NCBI GenBank assembly: GCA_947631435.1
Contig: CANRLM010000001.1
Span: forward strand, 1 to 64,000
DNA from: an uncultured Akkermansia sp.
GTDB taxonomy: Bacteria; Verrucomicrobiota; Verrucomicrobiia; Verrucomicrobiales; Akkermansiaceae
Direction: 5' to 3'
Length of the DNA stretch: 64,000 nt
This document shows, in pieces, positions 1-7,409 of this stretch; the stretch's first letter is position 1; every line of letters starts with the position of its first letter. The position numbers and the translations under genes were made by a program. The notes below the pieces were generated by a model that was not told where the DNA came from, ran no database searches, and worked only from the letters and a program-made list of their open reading frames with translations.

Positions 1-47
1 AGGCATCAAGCTTTCAGGAAATCCCCTTTCTTGGTTTTTAGCAATCC

Positions 48-71
48 TTCGGTGACTTTATTTTTGAGGCA
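48..71 (+). repeat. 24-nt dispersed repeat, copy 1
   Basis: A 24-nt sequence beginning TTCGGTGACTTT and ending TTTTTGAGGCA occurs here and again, identically, at 18534-18557. Bases 1-114 otherwise hold no gene I can support. The second copy belongs to an inverted-repeat structure in the accessory island, so this is probably a remnant of the same dispersed element. Confidence 0.6.
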
Positions 72-114
72 ATGCGCCGCCTTTTCTCTTCGCGGCATCC
101 GTTCTAATTTAGGC

Positions 115-143
115 GTGACAAACAGATGGAAAACTGCTAGACT
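115..143 (+). promoter_or_regulatory. Promoter of the Fe-S scaffold gene
   Basis: GTGACA (115-120) and TAGACT (138-143) are separated by 17 bp, a sigma70-type arrangement. The predicted start near 150 leaves a leader of about 19 nt before the ATG at 169. Confidence 0.5.
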
Positions 144-168
144 CCGTGCTGTTCAATCCTAATCCACT

Positions 169-861
169 ATGCAATATACAACAGAAGTCGAACACATGTG
201 CTGTGTGAAGAAGGGCTGCAACCACGGTCCGGCGCCCATTCCGCAGGAGGGAGCGTGGACGCAATCCAGGAAGATTGAGGATATCTCCGGTCTGACCCAC
301 GGCGTGGGTTGGTGCGCCCCGCAGCAGGGAACTTGTAAGCTCACCCTCAATGTGAAACAGGGCGTCATTCAAGAAGCTCTCGTGGAAACTATCGGCTGCT
401 CCGGTATGACGCATTCCGCCGCCATGGCGTCGGAGATTCTGCCCGGCAAGACAATTTTGGAGGCGCTGAATACTGACCTCGTGTGCGACGCCATCAACAC
501 CGCCATGCGTGAACTCTTCCTGCAGATCGTGTACGGGCGCACGCAGAGCGCGTATTCCGAGGGGGGACTGCCCATCGGAGCCGGGCTGGAGGATCTCGGT
601 AAGGGGCTCCGTTCGCAGGTTGGCACTCTGTACGGCACGCTCAAGAAGGGTTCTCGTTACCTGGAGCTGGCAGAAGGCTACATCACCAAACTGGCGCTGG
701 ATGCCAATGATGAAATCTGCGGTTACCAGTACGTGAAGATCGGTCCCATGATGGAAGAGATCAAGAAGGGTACGGATGCCAACGAAGCGTACAAGAAATA
801 CACCGGCACGTACGGTCAGTTTGAGGGCGCTGCCAAGTATATTGACCCCCGCCACGAGTAA
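169..861 (+). CDS. NifU-like iron-sulfur cluster scaffold protein
   Basis: 230-aa protein resembling the NifU/IscU N-terminal scaffold fold. Cysteines cluster at 11, 12 and 17 (CCVKKGC), 49 and 55 (GWCAPQQGTC) and 77. The stretch around residue 77 (GCSGMTHSAAMASEILPGKT) matches the typical scaffold pattern GC-x(n)-AS-x-L-x-G-KT. Its job would be to assemble or carry an Fe-S cluster in the cytoplasm. The next gene starts 25 bp downstream on the same strand and encodes a GGGtGRT-family protein, so the two are probably one operon ending at the terminator near 1911. The extra N-terminal CC-x4-C cluster differs from classical IscU. The family call is good; the target enzyme is unknown. Confidence 0.75.
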   Translation: MQYTTEVEHMCCVKKGCNHGPAPIPQEGAWTQSRKIEDISGLTHGVGWCAPQQGTCKLTLNVKQGVIQEALVETIGCSGMTHSAAMASEILPGKTILEALNTDLVCDAINTAMRELFLQIVYGRTQSAYSEGGLPIGAGLEDLGKGLRSQVGTLYGTLKKGSRYLELAEGYITKLALDANDEICGYQYVKIGPMMEEIKKGTDANEAYKKYTGTYGQFEGAAKYIDPRHE

Positions 862-886
862 TTAACCCCTAACCCATTTTCAGATT

Positions 887-1888
887 ATGCCATTATTTGA
901 ATCATACGATCGCCGCATCAACCAGATTCTCCCCGTGCTGAAAAAGTACGGCATCTCCTCCTGTGAGGAGGCTGAGAAGGTGTGCTTGGAAAAGGGTGTC
1001 GATGTGCGTGCCATCGTGCGCAGCATCCAGAACATTGCCTTTGAAAACGCAGGCTGGGCCTACACCGTGGGCGCCGCCATCGCCATCAGGAAAGGCTGCA
1101 CGAAGGCTGCCGACGCCGCGGAGGCCATCGGCGAAGGATTGCAGAGCTTCTGCATCCCCGGTTCGGTGGCGGACGACCGCAAGGTGGGTCTGGGGCACGG
1201 CAACCTGGCTGCCATGCTCCTGCGCGAAGAGACGGATTGCTTCTGCTTCCTGGCAGGTCATGAGTCCTTCGCCGCCGCGGAGGGCGCCATCGGCATCGCC
1301 AAATCCGCCAACAAGGTGCGCAAAAAGCCCTTGCGCGTGATCCTCAACGGTCTGGGCAAGGATGCCGCCTACATCATTTCCCGCATCAATGGCTTTACTT
1401 ACTGCCAGACCAAGTTTGACTACGTCACCGGCAAGGTGGAAGTGGTGAAGAAGACGCCGTTCTCCACCGGCGAGCGCGCCAAGGTGAACTGCTATGGTGC
1501 GGATGACGTGCGCGAAGGTGTGGCCATCATGTGGTTGGAAGGCGTGGATGTCTCCATCACCGGCAACTCTACCAACCCCACCCGCTTCCAACACCCCGTG
1601 GCAGGCACTTACAAGAAGGAGTGCGTGCTGAAGGGCAAGAAGTATTTCTCTGTTGCATCCGGCGGCGGCACAGGTCGTACTCTGCACCCGGACAACATGG
1701 CTGCCGGTCCCGCCTCCTACGGCTTCACGGATACCCTGGGTCGCATGCACAGCGATGCGCAGTTTGCCGGCTCTTCCTCCGTGCCTGCACACGTGGAGAT
1801 GATGGGGCTCATCGGCATGGGCAACAACCCCATGGTTGGCGCCACTGTTTCCGTGGCTGTTGCCGTGGAAGAAGCCATGGCCAAGTGA
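887..1888 (+). CDS. GGGtGRT-family protein
   Basis: 333-aa soluble protein carrying the family's signature GGGTGRT at residues 259-265. This family is named after that glycine-rich motif and, as far as I know, has no established biochemical function. Several cysteines and histidines are spread along the protein. The tight spacing after the NifU-like gene suggests that its activity depends on, or supplies, an Fe-S cluster. There is no signal peptide or membrane segment, so it should be cytoplasmic. A strong hairpin terminator follows 22 bp after the stop. Family membership is clear from the motif and length; the metabolic role is open. Confidence 0.75.
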   Translation: MPLFESYDRRINQILPVLKKYGISSCEEAEKVCLEKGVDVRAIVRSIQNIAFENAGWAYTVGAAIAIRKGCTKAADAAEAIGEGLQSFCIPGSVADDRKVGLGHGNLAAMLLREETDCFCFLAGHESFAAAEGAIGIAKSANKVRKKPLRVILNGLGKDAAYIISRINGFTYCQTKFDYVTGKVEVVKKTPFSTGERAKVNCYGADDVREGVAIMWLEGVDVSITGNSTNPTRFQHPVAGTYKKECVLKGKKYFSVASGGGTGRTLHPDNMAAGPASYGFTDTLGRMHSDAQFAGSSSVPAHVEMMGLIGMGNNPMVGATVSVAVAVEEAMAK

Positions 1889-1910
1889 TTCAACACTCGG
1901 CACACTTCGA

Positions 1911-1946
1911 GCGGCTCGGCGAGTCTTTCACCGAGCCGCTTTTTTT
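1911..1946 (+). terminator. Rho-independent terminator of the scaffold/GGGtGRT operon
   Basis: The stem GCGGCTCGG (1911-1919) pairs with CCGAGCCGC (1931-1939) and is followed by a run of seven T. Confidence 0.9.
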
Positions 1947-1968
1947 AATGTGCGGACGCATTTCTGCA

Positions 1969-1998
1969 TTGGAGCAGGGCTTCGTTTTGCAGTAAAAT
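1969..1998 (+). promoter_or_regulatory. Promoter of the aldo/keto reductase gene
   Basis: TTGGAG (1969-1974) and TAAAAT (1993-1998) are 18 bp apart. The predicted start near 2005 gives a leader of only about 5 nt before ATG 2010. Confidence 0.45.
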
Positions 1999-2009
1999 TA
2001 CCGTGGGAA

Positions 2010-2804
2010 ATGATGCAGACAATCAGGCTCAACAATGGGGTGCAAATGCCTGTGCTCGGCTTCGGTGTGTACAACATCAGCCAAAGCGAAACGGCGCGTT
2101 GCGTGCAGGAGGCGCTGGAATGCGGCTATCGGCTCATCGACACGGCGCAGTGGTATGGCAATGAGGAGGGCGTGGGGCGCGCCGTAGCGGAGTGCGGGCT
2201 GCCGCGCGGGGAGATCTTTATCACGACGAAGCTGCAGAGCGGACGGCGCGTGGTGGAGAGTGTGGAGGAATCACTGCGCAAGCTGCGTTCAGAGTACATT
2301 GACCTGCTGCTCATCCATTGGCCGATGGGAGAGGATGCGGCAATCTGGGGCGTCATGGAGGACCTCTGCCGCTGCGGGAAGTTGCGCGCCATCGGGCTGA
2401 GCAATTTTTACGGAAATGATTTGGAGAATATTCTGCGTTGCTGCTCAATGGTGCCGCAGGTGATTCAGCAGGAGCTGCACCCTTTCCGCCAACAATCCGC
2501 TCTGGTGGCTCGCTACCGACAGCTTGGCATCGTGCCGCAGGCGTGGTCGCCGCTCGCTTGCGGACGCGAGAACATTTTTGCCAACCCCACGCTCACGCGC
2601 ATCGGTACCACGCACGGCAAAACTGCGGCTCAGGTGGCTCTGCGCTTCCTCGTGCAGGGAGGTATTTGTCCCATCCCGAAGACTTCCCACAAGAGCCGCA
2701 TGGCGGAGAATATCGACATCTTCGACTTCGAGCTCAGCGACGCCGAGCTTGTCGACATCCGCGCGCTCGACCTCGGTCATGGGCTCTTCGGCTGGTACGA
2801 TTGA
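2010..2804 (+). CDS. Aldo/keto reductase
   Basis: 264-aa single-domain TIM-barrel oxidoreductase of the aldo/keto reductase superfamily, which uses NAD(P)H to reduce carbonyl groups. All four catalytic residues are visible: D44 in DTAQWYGNE, Y49, K74 in TTKLQ, and H103 in LLIHWP. The family signature near the N-terminus (LNNGVQMPVLGFGVY) is intact, as is the C-terminal cofactor region IPKTSHKSR. I chose the ATG at 2010 because family homology begins at residue 3; the in-frame sequence upstream runs through the preceding terminator and promoter. It is closest to the plant/bacterial AKR5-like group (2,5-diketo-gluconate or methylglyoxal reductase type), but substrate cannot be read from sequence. 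It stands alone, with its own promoter. Confidence 0.9.
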   Translation: MMQTIRLNNGVQMPVLGFGVYNISQSETARCVQEALECGYRLIDTAQWYGNEEGVGRAVAECGLPRGEIFITTKLQSGRRVVESVEESLRKLRSEYIDLLLIHWPMGEDAAIWGVMEDLCRCGKLRAIGLSNFYGNDLENILRCCSMVPQVIQQELHPFRQQSALVARYRQLGIVPQAWSPLACGRENIFANPTLTRIGTTHGKTAAQVALRFLVQGGICPIPKTSHKSRMAENIDIFDFELSDAELVDIRALDLGHGLFGWYD

Positions 2805-2886
2805 TTTTGCCCCCGGAAGGAGAAATTCCGGGTTTCAGCCGGTCGAGTCGTACTTTCAGATGCTATTTACCCCGAAAAATTAGCGC

Positions 2887-2914
2887 TTGACAGGAAGAGG
2901 GCATATGCTACAAT
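2887..2914 (+). promoter_or_regulatory. Promoter of rpmE (L31)
   Basis: A perfect TTGACA (2887-2892), a 16-bp spacer and TACAAT (2909-2914) form a strong sigma70-type promoter. The leader is about 33 nt. Confidence 0.8.
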
Positions 2915-2953
2915 ACGCCCCACGCGCTGCGACGGAAACGCAGCCTAGTTACC

Positions 2954-3226
2954 ATGAAAGCAGATCTACACCCCGACTATCATCCGGTTGTATTTGTGGA
3001 TATAACCACAGGTCGCCGTTTCATCACCAACTCCACGGCTAAGTCCGCGAAGACCGAGGTTATTGACGGCGTGGAGCACTACGTGATCTCCTGCGGCATC
3101 ACTTCCGACTCTCACCCCTTCTTTACCGGCAAGAACCAGTTTGTGGACACGGAGGGACGCATCGACAAGTTCCAGAAACGTTTCGGAGCAGTGCGCCGCG
3201 CCAGGAAGAGCGCTGCTCAAGGTTGA
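2954..3226 (+). CDS. rpmE2: Ribosomal protein L31, type B
   Basis: 90-aa protein of the large ribosomal subunit. It has the hallmark sequence ITSDSHPFFTGK followed by GRIDKFQKRFG, typical of L31 type B. The paired CxxC zinc ligands of type A L31 are absent; the single Cys is in YVISCG. It is monocistronic, with a strong promoter and a terminator shared with the convergent peptidase gene. Type B forms are usually the zinc-independent paralogue. I cannot tell from this window whether a type A copy exists elsewhere. Confidence 0.95.
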   Translation: MKADLHPDYHPVVFVDITTGRRFITNSTAKSAKTEVIDGVEHYVISCGITSDSHPFFTGKNQFVDTEGRIDKFQKRFGAVRRARKSAAQG

Positions 3227-3253
3227 AACGAAGTGATTTAATTTTACCCTCAG

Positions 3254-3290
3254 AAAAGCCCGATCCGCTGATTTGCGGTTCGGGCTTTTT
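3254..3290. terminator. Bidirectional terminator between rpmE and the M3 peptidase gene
   Basis: An AAAAGCCCGA...TCGGGCTTTTT hairpin with an inner CCGC/GCGG pairing. T runs in both directions suit the two convergent genes. Confidence 0.85.
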
Positions 3291-3317
3291 CCTGATGGAC
3301 GCCACACCTGCCGGGGC

Positions 3318-5522
3318 TTATTTCAGGAGACCCTGCTTCTGGAGGAGAGCATCCGGATTGGGGTCTCTCCCCATGAAATTGCGGTAGAGTTCTGCAGCGG
3401 GCTTGCTATCGCCCTTCGAGAGAATTTCCTCGCGATATGCCGCGCCGACAGCCGGGTTCATGATGCCCTCCTTCAGGAAACGCGTGTAGACATCTGCTGC
3501 TAGCACCTCTGCCCACTTGTAGGAATAGTATGCGCCTGCATAGCCGCCGGAAATGCAGTGAGTGAGATTGCGCATGATGGAGGGAGGCTGCACGGTCATC
3601 GGCGTGCGCCAGGAATCGAGCAACTCAGCTGAAGCGGCATCAAGATCCCTCCCGCGGAATTTCTCCGCATAGTTCATGTGCATCTCCAGGTCGAGTTTCG
3701 CGATGCAAAGCTGCCCCATGTTATCATGCGCCGGGAAGAAGAAGCGCACGTCCTGCATCTTGCGCACGTAGTTCTCCGGAATGGGTTCCCCGGTCTTGTA
3801 GTGCACGGCGTAGGTAGCCATGCCTTCCGGTTCCCATGTCCAGTTTTCATTCATCTGGCTGGGCAGTTCCACGAAATCCCACGCCACGCTGGTGCCGCAA
3901 TGCGAGCGCAGTTCCGTATTGCCGAGCATCACGTGCATCATATGCCCAAACTCGTGAAAGATCGTCTCCACGTCCCGGTGCGAGAAAAGCGCGGGCGTTT
4001 CCTTCCCCGCGGCGCTCAGGTTGCCCGCCAGCAGAGCGAGGTGCGGCGTATGTGGTTTTCCATCATGTGCCGGGGTGCCGTAGTGAATCGGTTGCACCCA
4101 GGCTCCTCCTCGCTTCGTGGCACGCGGGAAGAGATCGAGGTAGAACGAGCCGAGGTGCGCACCGCTCTTGTTATCCCGCACCTCAAAGAGACGCACTTCG
4201 GGATGCCATACCTCCACGGCATTCTGTTCGTGCCGGCCGGCTTTGCCCGCCACAAAAGTGGGACGTTCGACGATGGCGATGTCGTAAAGTCGGGTGTAGA
4301 TGCTCAGCATACCCTGCAGCACGTGCTCAGCCTCCTGGTACGGCCGCAGCAGCTCGGTGTCGAAAGAGAATTTCGATTTTTGCAGCTTGCGGAGGTAGTA
4401 AGCGCTGTCCCATGGGTTGATCTTTGTCTGCACAGGCTGCCCTTTATCCTTTGCGATAAATTCCAGCAACTCCCGCGCTTCCGCATCGTACGGCGCTTTC
4501 ACCTTCTTCATCATGTCGTCCACGAAGCGCATTGCATTCCCGCCGCTGCCCACCATGCGGTGTGCAAGCACGAGATCCGGGTAGCTCGCAAAACCCAGAA
4601 GATTTGCCAGCTCCAGGCGCAGCTCCATCACACGCGCCACAATACCGGCGTTGTCATAAGGAGCTTTTTTGCCGACGGAAGAGAGAGCTTCCCAGCAACG
4701 CTTACGAGTGGACTCCACATCGCAGTAATAAATGACCTGGTAGACGCTCGGCTCCTGCAGGGTGATGAGCCAGCGCGGTTCTTCCTCTGTCCCGAGGCCC
4801 TTTTCCTGGGCTTCTGCTGCCGCGCGATTCATCCAGTCCTCGCTCATGCCGCTCAGCAGCCCGGGATCGTCTACCACCCACTGCCAGTCGTTTGTTGCAT
4901 CCAGTACATTTTTTTCAAACTCGTGAGCGAGTGTTGAAAGTTCGCTGATGATTTCTGCATAGCGCGCCTTTTTGTCCTCGGGGAGGTCTGCCCCGCTGTC
5001 GCGGAAACTGTCGACGACCTGCTGCACGTAGCGTTGTTTTTCCGGGGAAAGATCCTTTACCCAGGGAGCAGCGGCGGCGGCTTTGATAACTTGCCAGAGT
5101 TTGGCATCAGACGTGATGGAAGCAGCGAAGCGACTCAACTCCGGAATGAGCTTCTCCTGAACGGCTCGCAGTTCATCGCTGTCCATCACGCTTGAGAGCA
5201 CGTGCATCTGCCCCTCGGCTTCGTCCATCTCCTCCGCCAGATTCTCAAAGACACCGAAAACATTGTCATAGCCGGCATCTTCCGGACGTATCTCGCGCAG
5301 ATGCTCCAACCGTTTGCGGGCAAGGTCCACTCCGGCACGCACGCGTGCTTCGCAGACCTTCGGAGTGAGGCTTCCCCAGGCAGGATAAAGCTCATCTCCC
5401 AATTCCGCACAGCAGGAGGCCATTTTCCCCTCGGTGGACGTCGGTGCATCCTGTGGAGTTTCCTGCGCAGAGAGAACACACAAGACAGACAGCAGGCTCA
5501 GGAGGTTTGTTCGTATCATCAT
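3318..5522 (-). CDS. Secreted M3-family zinc metallopeptidase (oligopeptidase A / Dcp type)
   Basis: 734-aa peptidase of family M3 (thimet oligopeptidase clan), which cleaves short peptides. The zinc motif HEFGH is at residues 523-527, followed by ELPSQMNENW, which carries the third ligand region typical of M3A enzymes. I take the start at 5522 (MMIRTNLLSLLSVLCVLSAQ), where a signal peptide begins with predicted cleavage after LSA. An upstream in-frame extension to 5606 would bury that signal and reaches into the spacer before the next operon gene. M3 oligopeptidases such as PrlC are usually cytoplasmic, so the signal peptide suggests periplasmic peptide degradation, as in Dcp-like or gut-commensal homologues. 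Family call is firm; substrate range is inferred. Confidence 0.9.
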   Translation of the reverse strand: MMIRTNLLSLLSVLCVLSAQETPQDAPTSTEGKMASCCAELGDELYPAWGSLTPKVCEARVRAGVDLARKRLEHLREIRPEDAGYDNVFGVFENLAEEMDEAEGQMHVLSSVMDSDELRAVQEKLIPELSRFAASITSDAKLWQVIKAAAAAPWVKDLSPEKQRYVQQVVDSFRDSGADLPEDKKARYAEIISELSTLAHEFEKNVLDATNDWQWVVDDPGLLSGMSEDWMNRAAAEAQEKGLGTEEEPRWLITLQEPSVYQVIYYCDVESTRKRCWEALSSVGKKAPYDNAGIVARVMELRLELANLLGFASYPDLVLAHRMVGSGGNAMRFVDDMMKKVKAPYDAEARELLEFIAKDKGQPVQTKINPWDSAYYLRKLQKSKFSFDTELLRPYQEAEHVLQGMLSIYTRLYDIAIVERPTFVAGKAGRHEQNAVEVWHPEVRLFEVRDNKSGAHLGSFYLDLFPRATKRGGAWVQPIHYGTPAHDGKPHTPHLALLAGNLSAAGKETPALFSHRDVETIFHEFGHMMHVMLGNTELRSHCGTSVAWDFVELPSQMNENWTWEPEGMATYAVHYKTGEPIPENYVRKMQDVRFFFPAHDNMGQLCIAKLDLEMHMNYAEKFRGRDLDAASAELLDSWRTPMTVQPPSIMRNLTHCISGGYAGAYYSYKWAEVLAADVYTRFLKEGIMNPAVGAAYREEILSKGDSKPAAELYRNFMGRDPNPDALLQKQGLLK

Positions 5523-5575
5523 AGAAGAGCAGTACGGTTTTTTTTCTTTTAATTTTTCAAAAACATTCTTTAACT

Positions 5576-5803
5576 TCACTTGTTGAGTGCGGAACAATGA
5601 GGGCAACGGGAGGGACCGCGCTCAAAGGAGCGTAAAAAACGGTACCCGCAAATGCGGCAGATCGACCGCGTGCGCTTGCGTCGTAAACGTCTCATCTTAG
5701 AGACAATCTGCACAGGGATCATCACACCCACCACGGTTGCCATGCCTCCGAAGATGATGAGAAGGAAGAGCTGTTGCAGAGTAATTTCGACCGGAAAATT
5801 CAT
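5576..5803 (-). CDS. Small membrane protein with C-terminal zinc ribbon
   Basis: 75-aa protein with one membrane segment (about residues 9-30), then a very basic stretch (MRRLRRKRTR), then two CxxC pairs at C49/C52 and C67/C70, a zinc-ribbon arrangement. The basic stretch after the membrane segment predicts that the zinc ribbon lies in the cytoplasm. Its ATG overlaps the stop of the preceding gene by four bases, so it is translationally coupled as the last gene of the serS-exbB-exbD operon. I do not recognise a named family, and function is unknown. Confidence 0.65.
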   Translation of the reverse strand: MNFPVEITLQQLFLLIIFGGMATVVGVMIPVQIVSKMRRLRRKRTRSICRICGYRFLRSFERGPSRCPHCSALNK

Positions 5804-6258
5804 GGAGTAACTTGCCCGGGTTTATCACGCGGCGCAGGGAACGAAGTTTTGGGCACCGAGAGTTTTTCCAGATCCGGCATCGGCGTGTCGGCATCCAGAA
5901 GTACATTATGTTCGTCACCCGGTAAAAAGTCCTCAGGTGGCGCTACGATCAGAGGAACCTCATGCCGCGTCGGTAAGGTGTTTTTCGGCAGCGTGATCTG
6001 CTCGGCAGGATCCACGCTCCGCGGGAGATGAAGGGGAAGCGCACTATTTTGCCGCACGCGGAATTGAGTAAGCTCGTCATTTTTGTAAAGCATGGTCCCC
6101 CCGGCACGGGGCTGCAGCGGTACAGGTACCCGCACATCAAAGAGCCTGATGCATCCGATAACGATGACCGCCGACACCATGAAAAATAAAGGCAGGTACC
6201 CGTGCATCGGGCGCGAATGCAGCGTGTGATAAATTAACCTGGAAGGGGCGTACTTCAT
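5800..6258 (-). CDS. Single-pass membrane protein of the ExbB/ExbD operon
   Basis: 152-aa protein with a basic N-terminus, one membrane segment (about residues 21-40, LPLFFMVSAVIVIGC) and a proline-rich periplasmic tail with no recognisable domain. Its ATG overlaps the stop of the ExbD-like gene by four bases, and its own stop overlaps the next start, so it is clearly co-translated with its neighbours. Its place after exbB-exbD and its N-in/C-out shape with a Pro-rich stalk recall TonB or TolA, but I see no TonB C-terminal domain. It may be the effector of this energy-transducing pair; that is inference. Confidence 0.65.
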   Translation of the reverse strand: MKYAPSRLIYHTLHSRPMHGYLPLFFMVSAVIVIGCIRLFDVRVPVPLQPRAGGTMLYKNDELTQFRVRQNSALPLHLPRSVDPAEQITLPKNTLPTRHEVPLIVAPPEDFLPGDEHNVLLDADTPMPDLEKLSVPKTSFPAPRDKPGQVTP

Positions 6259-6692
6259 TCATTTGTGGCTGGTCTTCCGTAGAAAGCGCAGGTAAATCCA
6301 TGCTGCATGATGAGATCTGTCAGGGTCTGTACCGTACCGATGCTCACCGCTTCATCGCAAGCGAGGATAACCGTGATCATGTCAGCTCGCACGGCAGTGT
6401 CTTTCCATTCATCCAGCAAACGCTTTACTCCTTCAAGACCATCCGGAATTTCTTTATCTTCCGCGTAGTAGCGAGGAGTCTCGCCCGGTGTGATCGTGAT
6501 AATGTGTGAACTCGATCGATCAAAGCGGTCGATAGAAAAATGGGAGGCCGCCGGACGAATATTTACACCGAAACGCGGCGCACGGTAGCTCGTGAGCAGC
6601 ACACAGACACAAAGCAACACAAACAGATTCACTCCCGCAAGAATCACAATGGCAAATCCGGTGTCATTCAGGCTGGAGCGTATGCGTCGCAT
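6255..6692 (-). CDS. ExbD/TolR-family protein with Asn in place of the transmembrane Asp
   Basis: 145-aa protein with one N-terminal membrane segment (about residues 14-34) and a periplasmic domain, following an ExbB-like gene. ExbD and TolR use a single conserved Asp in the membrane helix, in a V/I-D-V/L-x-L-x-L-L setting, to couple proton flow. Here the equivalent position reads AGVNLFVLL, with N22 (codon AAT, bases 6627-6629). The periplasmic part (DMITVILACDEAV...VQTLTDLIMQHGF) matches the typical ExbD C-terminal pattern. It should pair with the ExbB-like protein in the inner membrane, but proton-driven work is doubtful if Asn truly replaces Asp. Family assignment is by synteny, size and fold pattern. 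Confidence 0.75.
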   Translation of the reverse strand: MRRIRSSLNDTGFAIVILAGVNLFVLLCVCVLLTSYRAPRFGVNIRPAASHFSIDRFDRSSSHIITITPGETPRYYAEDKEIPDGLEGVKRLLDEWKDTAVRADMITVILACDEAVSIGTVQTLTDLIMQHGFTCAFYGRPATNE

Positions 6693-6713
6693 GATTGGAG
6701 AGGATTGTGGTGC

Positions 6714-7382
6714 CTAATCCGCTTTCTTCGATGGTGTATCCCGCTGCAAAGGAGACTCTGAGGACCGCAGGCGCGCATCGCAGATGATGTGGACGCATTC
6801 AAGTCCGGCACGTTCAATGTTATTGATGATCTTGCGAGCTCGAGAGGCGAGGTACATGTAGAAAATATAGATCGGGATAGCTAACGAAATGCCGACGGCC
6901 GAAAGGACCAACGCGTGGCGTAAAGCATAGGCAACCTGCGGCATAGATGCCCCGCCATCAATGATCCCGGGTTGCTCATAGAAGTCCACTAATCCCAAAA
7001 TCGTGCCCAGCAGCCCCAGCAGAGGCATGACCGTCGCACACACCAACAGCGTGCGGATGTTGCGGTCCACACGAAAAACCTCCAGTTCTGCCGCTTCCAG
7101 CGCAATTTCCCGCAGCTCGCTGCGCGCCAGCCGCGGACGAGTCAATACCGCTTCCACCACTCGCGCCATCGGTCCCGGCAACTGGCGCGCTTCGTGCAGC
7201 GCTTCGTTGTACTGACCACTGCGCAACAGCGCCGAAAGTCCGCGAAAGAAATCGCCGGAGTTGATGCTCACGCGGTGAAAATAGAAGAGACGCTCTGCGA
7301 TCACGGCAAAGGCCAGCACCACAAAGAAAATGATGAGCCACAGGATGGGATCCATGGTGGAGAGACTTTCGGTTCCGGGCAT
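6714..7382 (-). CDS. MotA/TolQ/ExbB proton channel family protein
   Basis: 222-aa inner-membrane protein. It has a first membrane helix near residues 13-30, a cytoplasmic helical stretch rich in Arg/Glu (LLRSGQYNEALHEARQL, LARSELREIALEAAELE), a second helix with the family signature MPLLGLLGTILGLV (about 113-135), and a third near 155-180. ExbB/TolQ proteins form pentameric channels around ExbD/TolR and power TonB, Tol or gliding-type machines. It lies 27 bp downstream of serS and just upstream of exbD. An internal ATG at 7355 (MDPILW) is an equally plausible start. Which system it drives is unclear because no TonB gene is present here. Confidence 0.88.
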   Translation of the reverse strand: MPGTESLSTMDPILWLIIFFVVLAFAVIAERLFYFHRVSINSGDFFRGLSALLRSGQYNEALHEARQLPGPMARVVEAVLTRPRLARSELREIALEAAELEVFRVDRNIRTLLVCATVMPLLGLLGTILGLVDFYEQPGIIDGGASMPQVAYALRHALVLSAVGISLAIPIYIFYMYLASRARKIINNIERAGLECVHIICDARLRSSESPLQRDTPSKKAD

Positions 7383-7409
7383 CGATTGAAGAGAGTTTTG
7401 GAGGTTTCC

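Noticed and set aside
902..1903. Minus-strand 333-codon frame opposite the GGGtGRT gene
   Set aside because: Same span as the real gene on the other strand; His/Gly/Ala-rich shadow.
3678..4937. Plus-strand 419-codon frame opposite the M3 peptidase
   Set aside because: His/Arg/Val-rich antisense shadow; the minus-strand frame has the complete zinc peptidase motifs.
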